From Sphagnum magellanicum (Eukaryota; Streptophyta; Sphagnopsida; Sphagnales; Sphagnaceae): a DNA stretch of 64,000 nt. Under the pieces are notes generated by a model. It was not told the origin of the DNA. It worked only from the letters and a program-made list of their open reading frames with translations, and did no database searches. This document shows, in pieces, positions 1-12,751 of the stretch. The position numbers and the translations under genes were made by a program. Numbering within the stretch: position 1 is the first letter of the stretch; each line of letters begins with the position of its first letter. The DNA lies in assembly GCA_021904315.1 (NCBI GenBank), contig CM038925.1:3908501-3972500 (forward strand), written 5' to 3'.

Positions 1-1798
1 TTTTGTCAAAGACTAGAGTCACATAGGCTTATCTGGAAAATGTACATGCATATGGGCCATAAGTGATTGACATAAACCTAACTGGACAACAAGACAAACA
101 CCATACGTGACTTAATACTGCCATGTATCTTCCAATCCATAGACAATGAGTTTAATGTGCATCAAGAATGTGAATATTTCATTATAAAGACTCAAAGTAG
201 TAGGAGTGAAAATCAATCCAATTGGCTAGTCCACCTTGTACCCCAATTTGAAACAATTGAATGCATGAAGACCTGACATACACATAATCATGACATAGTT
301 CACATTGTTTAGTTTGGAATAAAATATATTTAGATAACAACCTTCAAAATTATTAGTTCCATTTTGGTGTACTAATACACATCTTGTGAGCATTGAATTT
401 GATACATGTGGCTCAAATTAAGGGGTGGGTCTGGGCAGGAAGGAGATGGTGCAATTACATGATTAGAATTAAGATAATAAGTGATCAATAGGATCCTTAT
501 CAAGCTCCTACATGACTTACTTTGTTGAAAACATGTGTAACAACTTAATGCACAATAAAAAAAGGTGGACAACCACATTCACGATTATGATTAATAAATG
601 GGCTATGAACTTGTGATCTGTGGTTGAACTGGAGATGTGATTTCTACAAGCATAATGGATTAGTTTCAAATGCATCATGGATAACCACATAAAGTCTCTT
701 TGCATACTCGTCCCTTTCACATGAAGAAGATTGTAGTGCAGTTTCTAGCACGGCCTGCACCTCCAAAAGGTGAAGTCGACCTTTTGTATGGCATTTTTCC
801 TAACAAATCACATACATAATAGTGTAACACTAATAAAATTTCCTTCATTCCTTTATGGCAATGTAAAACTTTTAAATGAACTAAATTTCTAAGGGAAGAA
901 AATCCAACTTCTAGATATTTTTGTTTCTTAATAATAGCTAGAAAGATGGCCATATAATGGGCAACTAAATGAAATCTTTTGCTTCTAAATGAGAGATCTG
1001 GAAAACACTATTCAAAACGCACATGTCAGCCAAGCTTACCCCATGTGGGTAGGGAATAAAAGAAGTTAAATTGAAGTTTATAACTTACAAAGCTACTTGG
1101 AAGCTGAAGCTAAACAAAGAATACAAACTTGACATGTTAGACTTTAGTAGAAAGGACACTTGCAAAAAAACACCCGTCTCATCATAGAATCCAAAGGTTA
1201 TGATGGTTTAGCATAGAAATATTAGCAAGAAAAGGAACCTAAACCTTTTTCATAACAAAAGTTGCTAGTCAAGGAAGGTCAACAATTGTTAATCTTGAAA
1301 GCAAATACGAAGTTGTGAAGTAAGTTTCATAATGAACCAAATTACCTTGTGTATGTCTTTCTTTTTCTTGGATATGAATTGGCATCAATCATCGACCTTT
1401 CACCTCTTTCACCTTTCAAATGTAGAAGCATTTCTTTAAACCACCAAAATTCGAAATGAAGGCAAAGGCATGTCGTTCGACTTGAGACAAAGTTATATGA
1501 AAATGAAGCAAAAAACATAAACTCTGAAAGATGATGAAACCTTGTGAAACCCTAAAAGATGTTAAGGTTTGAGCAACAAAGTTTGAGTTACCAAGTTCAT
1601 TTCAACTTCAAAAGCCTAAACCCTAATAGCTCCCTCGTGTTTAAACCTTAAAAATTCCCTTTCAAACAGCTACCCCTCGTCTAAAGCCTAAAAGTTCCTT
1701 CTCAAATGATGTCATGTAGTTGTGTGGCTTCTCATTAAAGACTAGAGGATTACCAATCCCACCAAAATACATATCTATCCATTCCTAACATTTTTTTC
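1..1798. other. AT-rich flank, no gene seen
   Basis: This stretch has only short ORFs with no recognisable motif and ends where the CACTA element begins. It is probably old intergenic or transposon-derived DNA. Confidence 0.5.
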
Positions 1799-1801
1799 CA
1801 T

Positions 1802-2110
1802 CACTACTACAAAAGTATGGTTTTTACACCACTAGCATTGGTCATGATTATGTTGATTATAGAGTCAAGATCAGGAGTAGACCATCTGTCTAAAATGACT
1901 AATTCTACCCATTATGACTAACATTAAAAGTAACAATGTCCATTATGTCTAAAAAAATTAGCATTATAGTCATATCTAACAACAAATTTCATGTGTGGCA
2001 AAAGTGGCACTCATGTGGAGGTGTCTATGTTGACTAATACAACTAACATGACTAATATTAGTCATCACAGTAGGACACATGTGATTATAGTGTTATTTTT
2101 TTAATGATGT
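1802..2110. repeat. CACTA left terminal inverted repeat and subterminal region
   Basis: After the terminal repeat come several short direct and inverted copies of TGACTAAT/ATTAGTCA, for example around 1895-1925 and 2030-2060. A segment near 1988-2030 (tgtggcaaaagtggcac...) is related in inverted form to the 66-bp repeats at the other end. In CACTA elements such subterminal repeats bind the element-encoded TNP1-like protein; that role is inferred here from the family. Confidence 0.8.
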
Positions 2111-2474
2111 GGTAATATTCGATTGAAAAAAACAAAATTATTATTATGTGAACTTAAACAAATGACAACATATAGTTCAATTAACTTGTTTTATATTAGT
2201 ATTTATAATTTTTTGTTATTTTTTAAAAATAGGGATAACAATTGAAAAATAGGGAAATGCAATGAAGTCGTGGAATAAATATTAATATGAAATGTTATTT
2301 TCTTACTAATATTTCACAATTTATAGATCATAGAAATTCATCAAAAGTATATGTTAATCTTGAACTATTCAAATACTATGATCTATAATTTTTATTTTAT
2401 AGTGACCCAAATGAACACATGTATAACTCCAAAATAAATTGATTCCATCAAACCAATGTACACTAGTGACCACA

Positions 2475-2942
2475 TCAAGGTACATCACCATCATTTTCAG
2501 AGTTACTTGATCCATTGTGTGGATCACTATCACTATTTTGATCCCTTTCATTAGTGGTAGCATCTACCAAATTTGCAAGCATGAGTGGGACACCTCCTAC
2601 AACTGTGGTTATTTGAGTTGCTTCTGGAAATGATATTGGATGTTGTAAATTAGTGTACCTATCATCAATCTCAATGCTAAACATATATAGGGTTTGAGGG
2701 TCAAATTTAACACCTCCTGCCATTTGTTTCTCGTGGGGATCTTTACATAAAACTACTTTCCACCTTTGTTCTTTTGGATCACTAGAAAAAAAACTTTGTT
2801 CCACATGAATTGGGAATGTAATGGATTGGTTTGAAATGGGAATAAGGGAGGTGAAATTCACAAATGTGAAACCATACTCATCTTTTTTTATTGTTGCATT
2901 ATTCCCAATATAATTTGCTTTCACCCAATTACAAAAAAACAC
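2475..2942 (-). pseudogene. CACTA transposase C-terminal part, DUF4216-like
   Basis: This 155-codon open stretch contains KKDEYGFTFVNFTSLIPI and SDPKEQRWKVVL, the core pattern of the DUF4216 domain found near the C terminus of plant TNP2-type proteins (family knowledge). The tail is acidic and rich in Ser, Asn and Asp. It lies downstream of the DUF4218 part in the same direction, as expected. Stops separate it from the upstream parts, so this is the last piece of a broken gene or a separated exon. Confidence 0.8.
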
Positions 2943-3514
2943 AATGGTGTTTAGTACCCCGTAATTGAGTTGAAGAACCTTTTCAATCTAGCCCATGTAT
3001 TCCAACTTTGCAACAATAGGTTGTTGATCATTTGGTCCCGATACACATTCTTGTTAAAATGTAACAACAATGCCACAATCACTTGTAGTTAAGTGATCTT
3101 CACCATTTGAAACTTGGAGGTGGTTTGTAAATGCATACCTTGTTTGATATGTTGTAGCTTCTAAATTCAATGGCATGGACATATGCATGACTTCTTTATC
3201 AACTACCACACCATCTTTGATAGCTGAAGATATGGCACCTCTTACCCATATTGGAAAAGGGGCAACTTTTGTTAGGTTTCTTGGGAATACATGAGCTCTA
3301 CCTTGAGATTGATCAATAACACATAAAAATTCTTGCTTCTTTTGATTTTGAATCCCAATTTCTATTTTGCACTTCCATCATCACAAATTGTAAATTTAAC
3401 AAGTTGCATAACAACCAAGATATCAAAATCAATGTTGCAACTCATTTCCAATGTAAATCTCGTTCAAATTTGTAACTTAATATTGAATATTTAGGGTTTA
3501 GGGTTTAGAATGTT

Positions 3515-4300
3515 TTATAAGCACCATGGACCCATCAACTCCACATTTTGAAGGATGAAAGAATGGGCCATGTTTCGAAGGTCTACACTTAATTTCCATG
3601 GGTGCCCATTTTCTTCAACCACTTTCTCAACCATAAACATGTATTCTTTGCCATCACCCTTCGTTTTGTGGCAATAAAATCTTATAAATGTTATGTGCAA
3701 AAACCTAATGCCTCCTCTATGGTGTAACCTTTTGCCATGCTGCTTTCGAGCCTTGTTTTTTTTCTCACATCCATTGTGTATGCACTGGATTACAAATTTC
3801 CAATTCTTCAACAAAGTGGATTAAAAGGTGCATCATGGTATCAAAGAAGGAAGGAGGAAATTCTTTCTCTAGCAAAACTAATGTGATTGCCACATTATTT
3901 TTGAGATCATCCATTGTTTTCGGGTCCACAATTTTTGCACAAAGTTTTTTTAACACACAACGTAAACGAATGATGGCCATTCTACAACCCTTGGCCATTA
4001 AATGGCACATGCATAATGGAAAAATGTCTTGCATCATTACATGAAAATCATGTGATTTCATTCCTTTAAGATCCCCATCTTTCTAGACTCATTTCGTCAA
4101 TGAAAACACATAATGAGTTAGAGTTTTCAAGTTTAGAATAATTTGCAGGAACCTTCCTTTTTCCTCATTTGTTAAAACATATGAATCTATAGGTTTAATG
4201 AAGCCAACCCCATTAGTTTGTAGCCACAAATGTGGTTGTTTGCCACATTGTTCCAAGTCTTCTCACACTGCTAGAGTATCCTTGGTGCGAAAGATAGTTC
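3515..4300 (-). pseudogene. CACTA transposase, DUF4218-like part
   Basis: On the minus strand 3765-4061 reads MKSHDFHVMMQDIFPL, then AKIVDPKTMDDLKNN and LEKEFPPSFFDTMMHLLIH. These are signature strings of the DUF4218 domain in TNP2-type transposases. Just upstream (about 4090-4260) the translation gives YVLTNEEKGRFLQII and LKTLTHYVFSL, the usual lead-in, but stops and frame changes occur near 4083 and 4200-4260. Downstream, an alternative frame reads GYTIEEALGFCT, another family string, so a frameshift lies near 3765. The homology is clear and the gene is broken. Confidence 0.85.
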
Positions 4301-4460
4301 TTCTAACATTTTCACATATGTCAATGCATGACATGTAGGGTGTTGCGAATGAGTAGTCCCTAGCAAAATATGGACCACATTAACCTTTGTTTATATCTAG
4401 TATCTATGATTTTCTCATCTAAATCAACATATCACACAACTAGCTGGGAGTCATGTTACA

Positions 4461-5779
4461 TCATGACTTATTCAAATCAAATTTAATATTTTGGCTAACA
4501 AGAATTACCTCCCAATATGGGAGTTTAAACATGATGTTATGTTGCTTGATACCATTTTTATGTACCAGGTCTTGTTTTGCACCAATTCTATTTCTCGAAC
4601 CTTGTAGCCATGTTCTTTGTTCCTTCCTCACTTTATGGTATATGTTGTAGTAACATGGATGGGTCGAGCTCAATCCTTGTTTCCCCATTGAAAGCACCTT
4701 GAGCTCATCGATAAGGATGATTCCTTGGCAAGTGGAAGTGGCTCCCACAGTATACAACTTTTGTGAATTTTCTAGAAGACTGAGATTTGGTTGTTGGGCC
4801 ACAAGGTGGGCATCCCACTAAACCCTTGGTCACACATCCTACAAATAAGCCATATGCTAGAAACTCATGTATGCTTCACATGCACATTTTTTAAAAGTTG
4901 AATGTAGCCCCTTGATGTGTACCAAATGTTGAAACACCTTTCCACAATTTTTGAAATTCTTCAATGAGAGGCTCCAAATACACATCCATATTTCCACTTG
5001 TTATATATAGATTCCTTACTAAGAATTATTAAGGCCAACATTAGAAAGTAACATTTTGTTACTAGCCACGGGGATAGATTGTAATTAATTGAATAGAACA
5101 ATTCGCCATGTAGAATGGCAAGAACTCAAATCTCCGAATGGATTCACCCCATCTAATGCCAACCCTAATATGATGTTCCATGGTTCTATTCCAAATTTTG
5201 GCCATTTTTCAGATATGTGATTCTAAAACTTAGAATCTGGCACATTCCAAATTAACCCATATGTGCTTGCTCCATGTTTGTGCCAAGTTAATAATTCCGC
5301 CAATAATTTGCACATGTACATCATAGTAGTCTTGGAATCAAGGGGAAGTGTCGAAGCACTTTCCATGGAACACATTGTGATTCGTCCACAAACCTAGAAG
5401 TATTACACTTTGGACACACTCTTGAATCCTTCAAGGTCCCTAAAAAAAACACACAACCATTAGTACATGTGTGAATGGAATCATAACTTAAACCAAGTTC
5501 CTTGATCAACTTAAGAGCTTCATAAGTTGTGATTGGCGTCTTGTTCCCTTTTGGAAGTAGCTCTTTCTGCAATAATGAAAATAGTTCATCCATGAAAACA
5601 TTGGTTAGCCCATGAATTGTCTTCAAATTCAACAAGAGTAATGTGGCTGACAACATGCTTGTAAATGATCCTTCAAACAAAGGGGTTGATGCCTTTGTGA
5701 GCATTGATTCCATTATAGCTTCATGTCTTCCTTGGTTAACTAGGATATTGCCATTGTTTGTGGCCATTAGATTTTCCAA
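4461..5779 (-). pseudogene. CACTA TNP2-type transposase, Transposase_21 core (broken)
   Basis: Reading the minus strand, 5779-5321 contains LLPKGNKTPITTYEALKLI, then SIHTCTNGCVFF and CPKCNTSRFV, ending with a WKVLRHFPLIPRL-like string. Together these are the hallmark N-terminal block of the Transposase_21 family, including its Cys motif. Further on, in shifting frames, come LALDGVNPFGDLSSCHSTW, PLIEEFQKLWKGVS-like and GCVTKGLVGCPPCG strings (about 5200-4800). The last part, 4802-4461, ends with FKLPYWE, as in the family's segment before the DUF4218 half. Premature stops and frameshifts near 5320, 5090, 5010 and 4460 mean it cannot make full-length transposase. Confidence 0.88.
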
Positions 5780-5818
5780 AGGTTGATTTTCATTTGGGTT
5801 TTGTTGTTCAGATACTTC

Positions 5819-6300
5819 CTACAACCTATTGATTGTGTTAAAGGCTTCAACAACCATTTTGTGAACTTGAACTTCTAAGTCAAGAGTGGTTGGAAGATCA
5901 CCTAAATTGGACATTATTGGTGGGCTTCTTAAACTCCCATTTGCCTCCACTTGAAAATCACTAGTGCTTGGTGCATTTCCATTTTTTGGTGTTTGCCCAT
6001 AGTTCAACCAATGTGGTAACACCAAGTTAGTAACATGATAACAATACCATGAATGCCAACAATGTTATCCCTATCAATGCCCTAGATCATAAGACTAAAC
6101 CTTGACACATAAATCTAGGTAATGTTATGTGTTCAAACAAAATTCCAGATTCATTAAAATGTTCATGAAATGCATACCACCATTGGTGACTGGAAATATG
6201 GATCTTGTCCATCTTGTCTCAAATGTTTTTTAATTGTGACATGGCTTTGTTTTCTTCCACCATGGCGATGGGTGCATGGGCACTCATAACTTGTTAAACT
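5819..6300 (-). pseudogene. CACTA transposase N-terminal region (Transpos_assoc-like)
   Basis: The minus-strand translation near 6300-6190 reads YECPCTHRHGGRKQSH followed by KKHLRQDGQDPYF. This resembles the CPC...HL..G pattern of the transposase-associated domain at the start of plant TNP2 proteins. The downstream open stretch 6025-5819 is a Ser/Asn-rich linker leading into the transposase core at 5779. The two parts are in different frames, so an intron or frameshift separates them. The assignment is weaker than for the core. Confidence 0.55.
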
Positions 6301-8220
6301 TTACAGGTTTGCCTCAAGTTCTTTAGCTTCAAATAAAACTTGGGTAGCCACATGCCATTGCATCATTTGTGGCTCCAACAACTACGTTTTCTAGCCTTGA
6401 CATTTCACCCTAATACATGTCACATTAGTGCCTACAATAAAATGTGCCAACCATTCAACATTTATAAACCCAATATTTTGTGACTACGGTTCATCCATTT
6501 ACACATTCAATGTGTTTTCCATGATAGGCTTCAAGATCTACAAATCAATTTTGGATACAAAAAAAGTTAAGCCCAAAATGCTAGCTTAAAGACCAATTGA
6601 TTGGAAATCACTTTTTTCAGCCCACATGCAATGTTTTTTACACTTTTGAAATTTGGCTCCAAGAACCAAATCCCACAAAATAAAACTTTACAAAAATAAA
6701 ACCCCATTCCAAATTAGTTTTACTCAATTGTGAAAGGGTACTTAATCAATCTATAATCATGCATTTACATTTAAGGCAAGTTAATGAAACAATCAATTTG
6801 TAGAAGTGACAATATTTGTGTGAAAGTACTTTTAAATAGATGTTGGATATTAAAAACAACACAAAAGTTTCAAGCTCAAACACATAGACTTTAAGTTTCT
6901 ATATGAATCCAATTACATAATCAATTAGGATCTATAACACAATTATGGATATTAATTAAAAAAATTATGCCCAATTTTGAAGTTCAAATACCAAGATTTC
7001 ACCATCCCTATTTTTAAAACATTATTCAAGTAAGGGCATTTTTGACACTGGAGTCAATTGCACAATAAGCAATTCTACAAAACTACAACCCCATGCCAAG
7101 TGTTTTAAGCATAACAATCATTCATGATCTTTAAATCAATTTTGGATATTGAATTATAGCCCGTTAACAAATAATTATTGTTCAATTGTGTAATTTGTCA
7201 TTTGATTCATCTAAACACAATCATAGTATAAATCCCACAACATTCATTCAAGATCTGCAATTCAATTTAAAATACTAAAAACAACACACAAATTGTGGCT
7301 CAAACGCATAGACTTTTAGTTTGTGTATGATTCATCCAACTACACATTCAAAGTGTTTAGTTATAACAATCATTCAGGATCTCTTAAATCAATTCTGGTT
7401 AATAAAAAATTTATGCCTAATGTTGAGGCTCAAAACACTTCTTAACCCCCTAAATTGTAAAAAACAAACTTTATTCAAGTAGGGGTTGTTTTGACATTGA
7501 AATCAATCCCACAATAAGCAATTCTACATAATTACAACTTATTCCAAATAATTCTTGCTCAATTGTGTATTTTTTTCATTTGATTAACCCAAACACAATC
7601 ATAGTATAATACCCACAACATACAATAAAGATCTGTAATTCAAATTATGATCTTTAAAATAAGACACCAACTTTTGATTCATATATAGAAATTCACGAAT
7701 AACACTATTTCTTGCCCCACATTAACAAATTGATAACACCTTCAAGTTCAAGAAAAAATATTATTACCAAAGGGACTAGGGTATGATGTTATGAAAATGT
7801 GTGTAATTTGGTTTAATGCACCAAATTCCACATAAAATGCAGTACAAAAAATAAAAGCCCTTTTATAAATAATTTTTGCATAATTGTGGAAGGGTAATTT
7901 ATCATGCCTCATAGCATTTAAGGCAAGGTAATAATACGTTTCAATTTGCACTTAACTTTATTATGTTAAAATTAGGACTCCCATCTATTTACATAAATTT
8001 TCTCATTGGTTATACCGTATTACATCTATGTGCTTCATATGATTTATTTCAATCATACTTAGTCATAGATAGTGAAGTACCTATAAACCATAGGTTTGTA
8101 GAGCTTTGTATAAATCAATGAGGATTTCATGAGAGTATTGTTTCATCCTTGGTTAGATTTTTACATTAGTAGTTATGCCATTACATTTTTGAAGGCAATT
8201 TGCAGGAGTAGGCACATTTA
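6300..8220. other. Divergent intergenic region inside the CACTA element
   Basis: This AT-rich non-coding stretch lies between the minus-strand transposase and the plus-strand coding region. Phrases such as cattcaagatct, acacaattatgg and ccaaatNatttttgctcaattgtg recur at intervals (about 6750-7650), so part of it is an old, diverged internal repeat. It is the likely location of a bidirectional promoter, by position only. Confidence 0.45.
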
Positions 8221-8226
8221 GAAGCA

Positions 8227-8604
8227 ATGGAGTTTTCAACAATGTTGCAAAATGTCTTTCAAGAGGGATTTGGCAAAAAAAAAATGGCAAAATACACTTG
8301 TGATTGTTTTAGATGTAAAGGGTGTATTGTAATTATATGGTGTAGAAGTCAAGTTTTTCATCAAAAAGATAATGGAGAGTGGGAGAACATTGTGATGTGG
8401 GATAAGGGTTGTTACATACCTCGTGCAATAACATTCACAATCCAAAGTGACAAGGAGGCGATGGAGGCCACACATCAAGTAGTTGAACACACAATGGAAG
8501 GTGGGACTACTTTTGCTGCACCTATAGAATATTATGATGAAGTGAAGAAACGAATGATGGCAAGAAATGATGCGAAGTTCAAAAGCATCTTTCGTTCATA
8601 TTGA
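8227..8604 (+). CDS. CACTA second-gene ORF, unknown (125 codons)
   Basis: This open frame starts ATG GAG TTT TCA and is followed by a Cys-rich segment (YTCDCFRCKGC). It has basic and acidic residues throughout and ends in a Lys/Arg-rich stretch (KKRMMARNDAKFKSIF). I do not recognise a family. It is the first substantial plus-strand ORF after the divergent non-coding region, so it could be the first exon of the element's second gene. It is open for 375 bases while its neighbours are full of stops, which supports a coding origin. It may be a remnant. Confidence 0.45.
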   Translation: MEFSTMLQNVFQEGFGKKKMAKYTCDCFRCKGCIVIIWCRSQVFHQKDNGEWENIVMWDKGCYIPRAITFTIQSDKEAMEATHQVVEHTMEGGTTFAAPIEYYDEVKKRMMARNDAKFKSIFRSY

Positions 8605-8838
8605 AAGTAAAATGTCTCCTTCATCATTTCTTTGGTTTTTTGCACTTTTGCTTGCATAGGTTAGGTCTATATTATATCTTCAACTTAAGTCGAATTAGGT
8701 TGTGGAGGTTCGGATGTAGTTTTGGGTTGTCAAATTGCATCCAAGGGTTCCAAACCTTCAAAATTCAAATTTCACCTATAATTTTCACTCCTTTTCTCTC
8801 ATTTGTTCATTTGTTTTTTTAAACTTGTTATGTTGTAG

Positions 8839-9076
8839 TGAGAAGCAAATTGGACACAATTTTATCCAATTTACTTCGCAATTTCATAAGAAGTTGAAGC
8901 TGCTTGTTGATGGGATTGTTGTGAAGCCTCAATGTAATGTTTGGCTTCATAAGGGAAAGGCAACAACAATTGTTGTAGGCAATTCTTTAGAAGAGAGCAA
9001 GGGAACGAATGGTTCAAAATCAAACTAGGAATTGAAACTAGATGTTGATTTTGGTGAAGCAGATGTGCAAGATGAG
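8839..9076 (+). pseudogene. Probable exon of CACTA second gene, one stop
   Basis: The segment is bounded by a T-rich acceptor ending GTTGTAG and a donor GATGAG|GTATAA. Its translation includes KQIGHNFIQFTSQFHKKLK and KPQCNVWLHKGKATTIVV, then an acidic tail. A single in-frame TAG lies at 9026-9028, so the exon is now broken. The product is not recognised. Confidence 0.4.
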
Positions 9077-11599
9077 GTATAATCTAATATATTGAGTGAG
9101 AGTGGAAAGAAGCTGAAAATGAAGGAGGTAATTTCTTTTGAATTCCAACCTCACCTTGTTCAAATGCTTCAAGTTAGTTTTTAGCATTTGAAATTCCAAA
9201 TGTTTTGTTGAAGATTATAGTTTTTAAGGTTAGGACGTCACCAATGTCGTATGGAAATGTGTCCATGTTCTTATTTTTTCAACCATTGTACTTGTAAAAT
9301 TGTGTTTTCCCTAAGCTTACACCATTGCAAATTAAGTAATCAAATAGTTCATCAACAATCAACTTGTTTGTGATGTTTTTTCAGAGATGTTTTATTGGTC
9401 ACAATGTTTTATTGGCACATGAAGTTCTTATCATTGCATTATGCATATAGAATTATCATCCCACATATTTTCATTGACAAAATTCAGCTTTGAAACAAAT
9501 TGGTTCCAAAAACTAGTTCAAACAATTACACTTTATTTGATGCTTAAATTGTTGATGTTTTGAAAGTAGTTTTTATGTTTCTTTTGCTTTTAATAATTTG
9601 GTTCCATTTTTTGAAAAGTTAGGTAGGCCTAGATTGTGATTTTAGAAAGACATGATTGAGCTGAAATGGTTTTGTGCTTGAATTTCTATTTTTTTAACTG
9701 TGTTATTTAAATGCAAAAGCAAGCACCAAAGCGATGGAGGAGGTGATGACAACTTGTGGGCCCTTTAGTGCATAAACATAAGCCTAATATGTTTACATCT
9801 CCCACCCCCTCACACTAAAATGAATCCAGTGATGGTGAAGATGGGATGTTAACTAAAACACAACATCATGGAGTCCGGGGGTTGAGGAAAGGTTTATGTG
9901 CAATTTATAATACCTTCATAGATTTTTATTATTTTTTTAATTTTTCAATTCACCACTTATTTTTGGTTGCATATTTTTCTTACAAAACACATAGCTTCAA
10001 TAGTTACATTTTGGTTTTTTTTTGTAGAACCACCCCACCAAAATGTTCAGTTGAATCGTGATGTGGTTCATGGACAACCACCCCAAAACCCCATTCCTCC
10101 CCCATCTCTGCCAGTTTTGCCCCTTGGTTTCCAATGGCCTACTAGTTGGCCAATGTGAATACCTACACCAATAGAAATAATAACATTTGTTGCTTACCAA
10201 AAATTGCAAGCAACACCAACTCAGTATGGATAAATGCCGATAGGACTCACACCCACTCAATACCAATAGAAGCTATTAGCACCTAATCCATACCCACAAA
10301 TCTAGGCAATTCATACACAATATGCAACAATGCCAATAGGCTAGGGTTAATATGTTTCTAATGTTGCAAGGCCAAGTCAAGGCGCACCATGGAAGGGTCC
10401 AATTTTTTTTAAGTGTACCAAAATCTTGTCACAACATCACCCTTTTTTGTCTTTTTAACTTGGTCCTTTTTTACCATGTAAAGACACATTTATGGATGAT
10501 TTTATGGAATCTAAAATTGTCATGGTCTATAATATAGTCCTTTTGAAAGTTTTGACAACTTTTGACTCATTATTTTTTATGGGGATCAAAATACAAAGTA
10601 AAAAAGGACTGCAATAAGGACTAAGCCCTTTTCGTGCTATGTGGTACAACTTAAAGGATTCTCACCTAGAATATATTTCCATCACAAATACCTATGTCAC
10701 AAATGCAGCTAGAATGTGCTGTAACAAGTAATGTTACAACAACCACATGCAGTGCAAAAATAAAAAGACTATAATAATTAGTTGAGGTTAGTCCCTTGCA
10801 TGTGTTGCTTCAAGTACCGATGCATCTGCCTAACTAGACAACCATGTTCTTTCTAAATGTGGACGTTCTAAGCAAGTAGAACAAAGGGCAAGATGACGAG
10901 CAATGGACAAGGTGATGAAAAGGTTGGGGATTAAAGTGGCTTCCCTTCAAGGTAAGGATGTCAAACCCATTGTCCATGTAATCTAAAGGGCAGACTTGTG
11001 GGTGGTAGGAAGAATAGTTGGTTGACAACCCTTTGAGGATATGCCATCAAGTTGAATCCGATAATTGATGACATTCGGACATAGTCAGCTGAAAAGTTAA
11101 AAGTAATCAAAGAAGCCTTAAAAATGGGGTTTGAATACATAGATCACCCCTTTGCCCACAAGCATGTCAAAGATTAAATTATGATTGTGTTGAAAGGGAG
11201 GTGAGGGTGGTTGAAAAAATAAAATAGAAAAGGGTGAACTTCAACCTCATAATTGTTCAAAAGCACATTGGGAACAATTGAAGGAAATGTTATAGCAAGA
11301 GGAGAATGTTCAAAAGGCTGCATGAATGGTAAGAAATCAAACACTTCAAAAGACTAGAAGTCAAGTTGGATGAACAAGTGACTATGGTTCGAAGGAATGG
11401 TTGGTATTTTTTTGACACCTATGCCATGTTATTCAATTTTGTCATGTCCATAAAGAACAAGCATGTCCAAGTTTTTACAAGTTGGTCATTTCATCTTAAA
11501 TGGATTCAACTTTTCAAATTTTAAATATTAATCTAACATCAAACTAGAATAATTATGTGTGTTGTTTTTGCGTGTGATTTAGGAGGCATAACTAGCCAA

Positions 11600-12233
11600 G
11601 CAACATACATCAAATGAGATTCAGAAGGAAGCTAAAAAAGAAAAAAACACCAAGCGAAAAAGGCACGAGGTGGAGGTGGGTGAAGTAACCCCAAAGCGGG
11701 GTCCACATTATTCACTCATTGTTTTATTTCAATTACATTATGTCTTTAGTTGATGTGTCATATTAATTCCCATGCGATTTGTTTAGATGTCTTTCATAAT
11801 TCGGTTTCCATATTCTACATTATTAGGTACGTTCAGTCCATTAAGGTCTATCAATGCCATTAAGGCTTAAATACACAAAGTTCATTTTAAATTTGGAATT
11901 TGATTTGTTCTTAGTTCTCTATAGGAAAAATTGACATCAAAGCTGGAGTGTCAATTGGAAGCAATGGAAAATAACCATGATGAAATGATTAAGGCGACTG
12001 AAGAACTTAGATCTACCCAAGATCAATTAATGATTGGCCAGGATAAGTTTAAATCCACCACATATCAACTAATGGATGGTTAGAACAAGCTAACAACTAT
12101 GATGTAAGAAATATACATCTTGGTTAAATCGTTAATTAGTATGAGATCCGATAATTTGTTTGCATCTGAAGCAAAAAACGATTCAAGTGTTGGCAAGCAA
12201 GTAGATGAAAATGATGTCAATATGGGAATGGTA
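11600..12233 (+). pseudogene. Basic and coiled-coil exons of CACTA second gene (decayed)
   Basis: Around 11600-11695 one frame encodes EAKKEKNTKRKRHEVEVGE, a typical bipartite nuclear-localisation-like cluster. From 11925 (acceptor CTATAG) to 12103 (donor AT|GTAAGA) the frame reads EKLTSKLECQLEAME, KATEELRSTQDQ and similar strings, a clear coiled-coil pattern, with one in-frame TAG near 12081. A following open segment ends at an ATG|GTAAGG donor near 12230. Nuclear localisation plus coiled coil would suit a DNA-binding, TNP1-like accessory protein, but this is inference. Confidence 0.4.
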
Positions 12234-12751
12234 AGGGACTTGACTATTTAATCAACTTATAATGTTAATTAAAATTACAAGTCTTTCATTCCTATTTAGG
12301 TTCACCACTTGTAATTGGCTAGGTCTAGGTTGCAGCAATAATTTAATACATGTTATGGGATGAATTCAATTATGGTTGTTAGGAGATCTTTTACTATTGT
12401 CATGGTCTCAATGCTCAAACATTAAGTCCATTTTTCCATTAGATAGAAAATGGCTTTTAATGTTGGTTGTCCTTTGTTGGGAGGTTGTGTTGAGGCTAAT
12501 GATATGATTGCATCACAAAAACACAACATTGAGGCCCATGAAAAAAAATTTAAAGACAACAAGAATACCATGGGTTTCAAGGCTCTACTTTGGTTGTAAT
12601 TACAACTATAGTTACCCCATGTGATGTGTTTACCAACAAGGACAAGTAAGAAAAGCTAGCGGTGGTGGTGCAAACCAATCAATCATTTAGATATGATGAT
12701 AATTTGGTGAGTTTGGATAGGTAGACACGATCAAGTACACAAACCCAAAAA

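Noticed and set aside
3487..3510. Two TTTAGGG plant-telomere units
   Set aside because: Only two units within transposon sequence; too few for an interstitial telomere.
8227..9076. Single gene joining the 8227 ORF and the 8839 exon
   Set aside because: No donor in the right phase is evident before the TGA at 8602, and the second exon has a stop, so a joined model cannot be supported.
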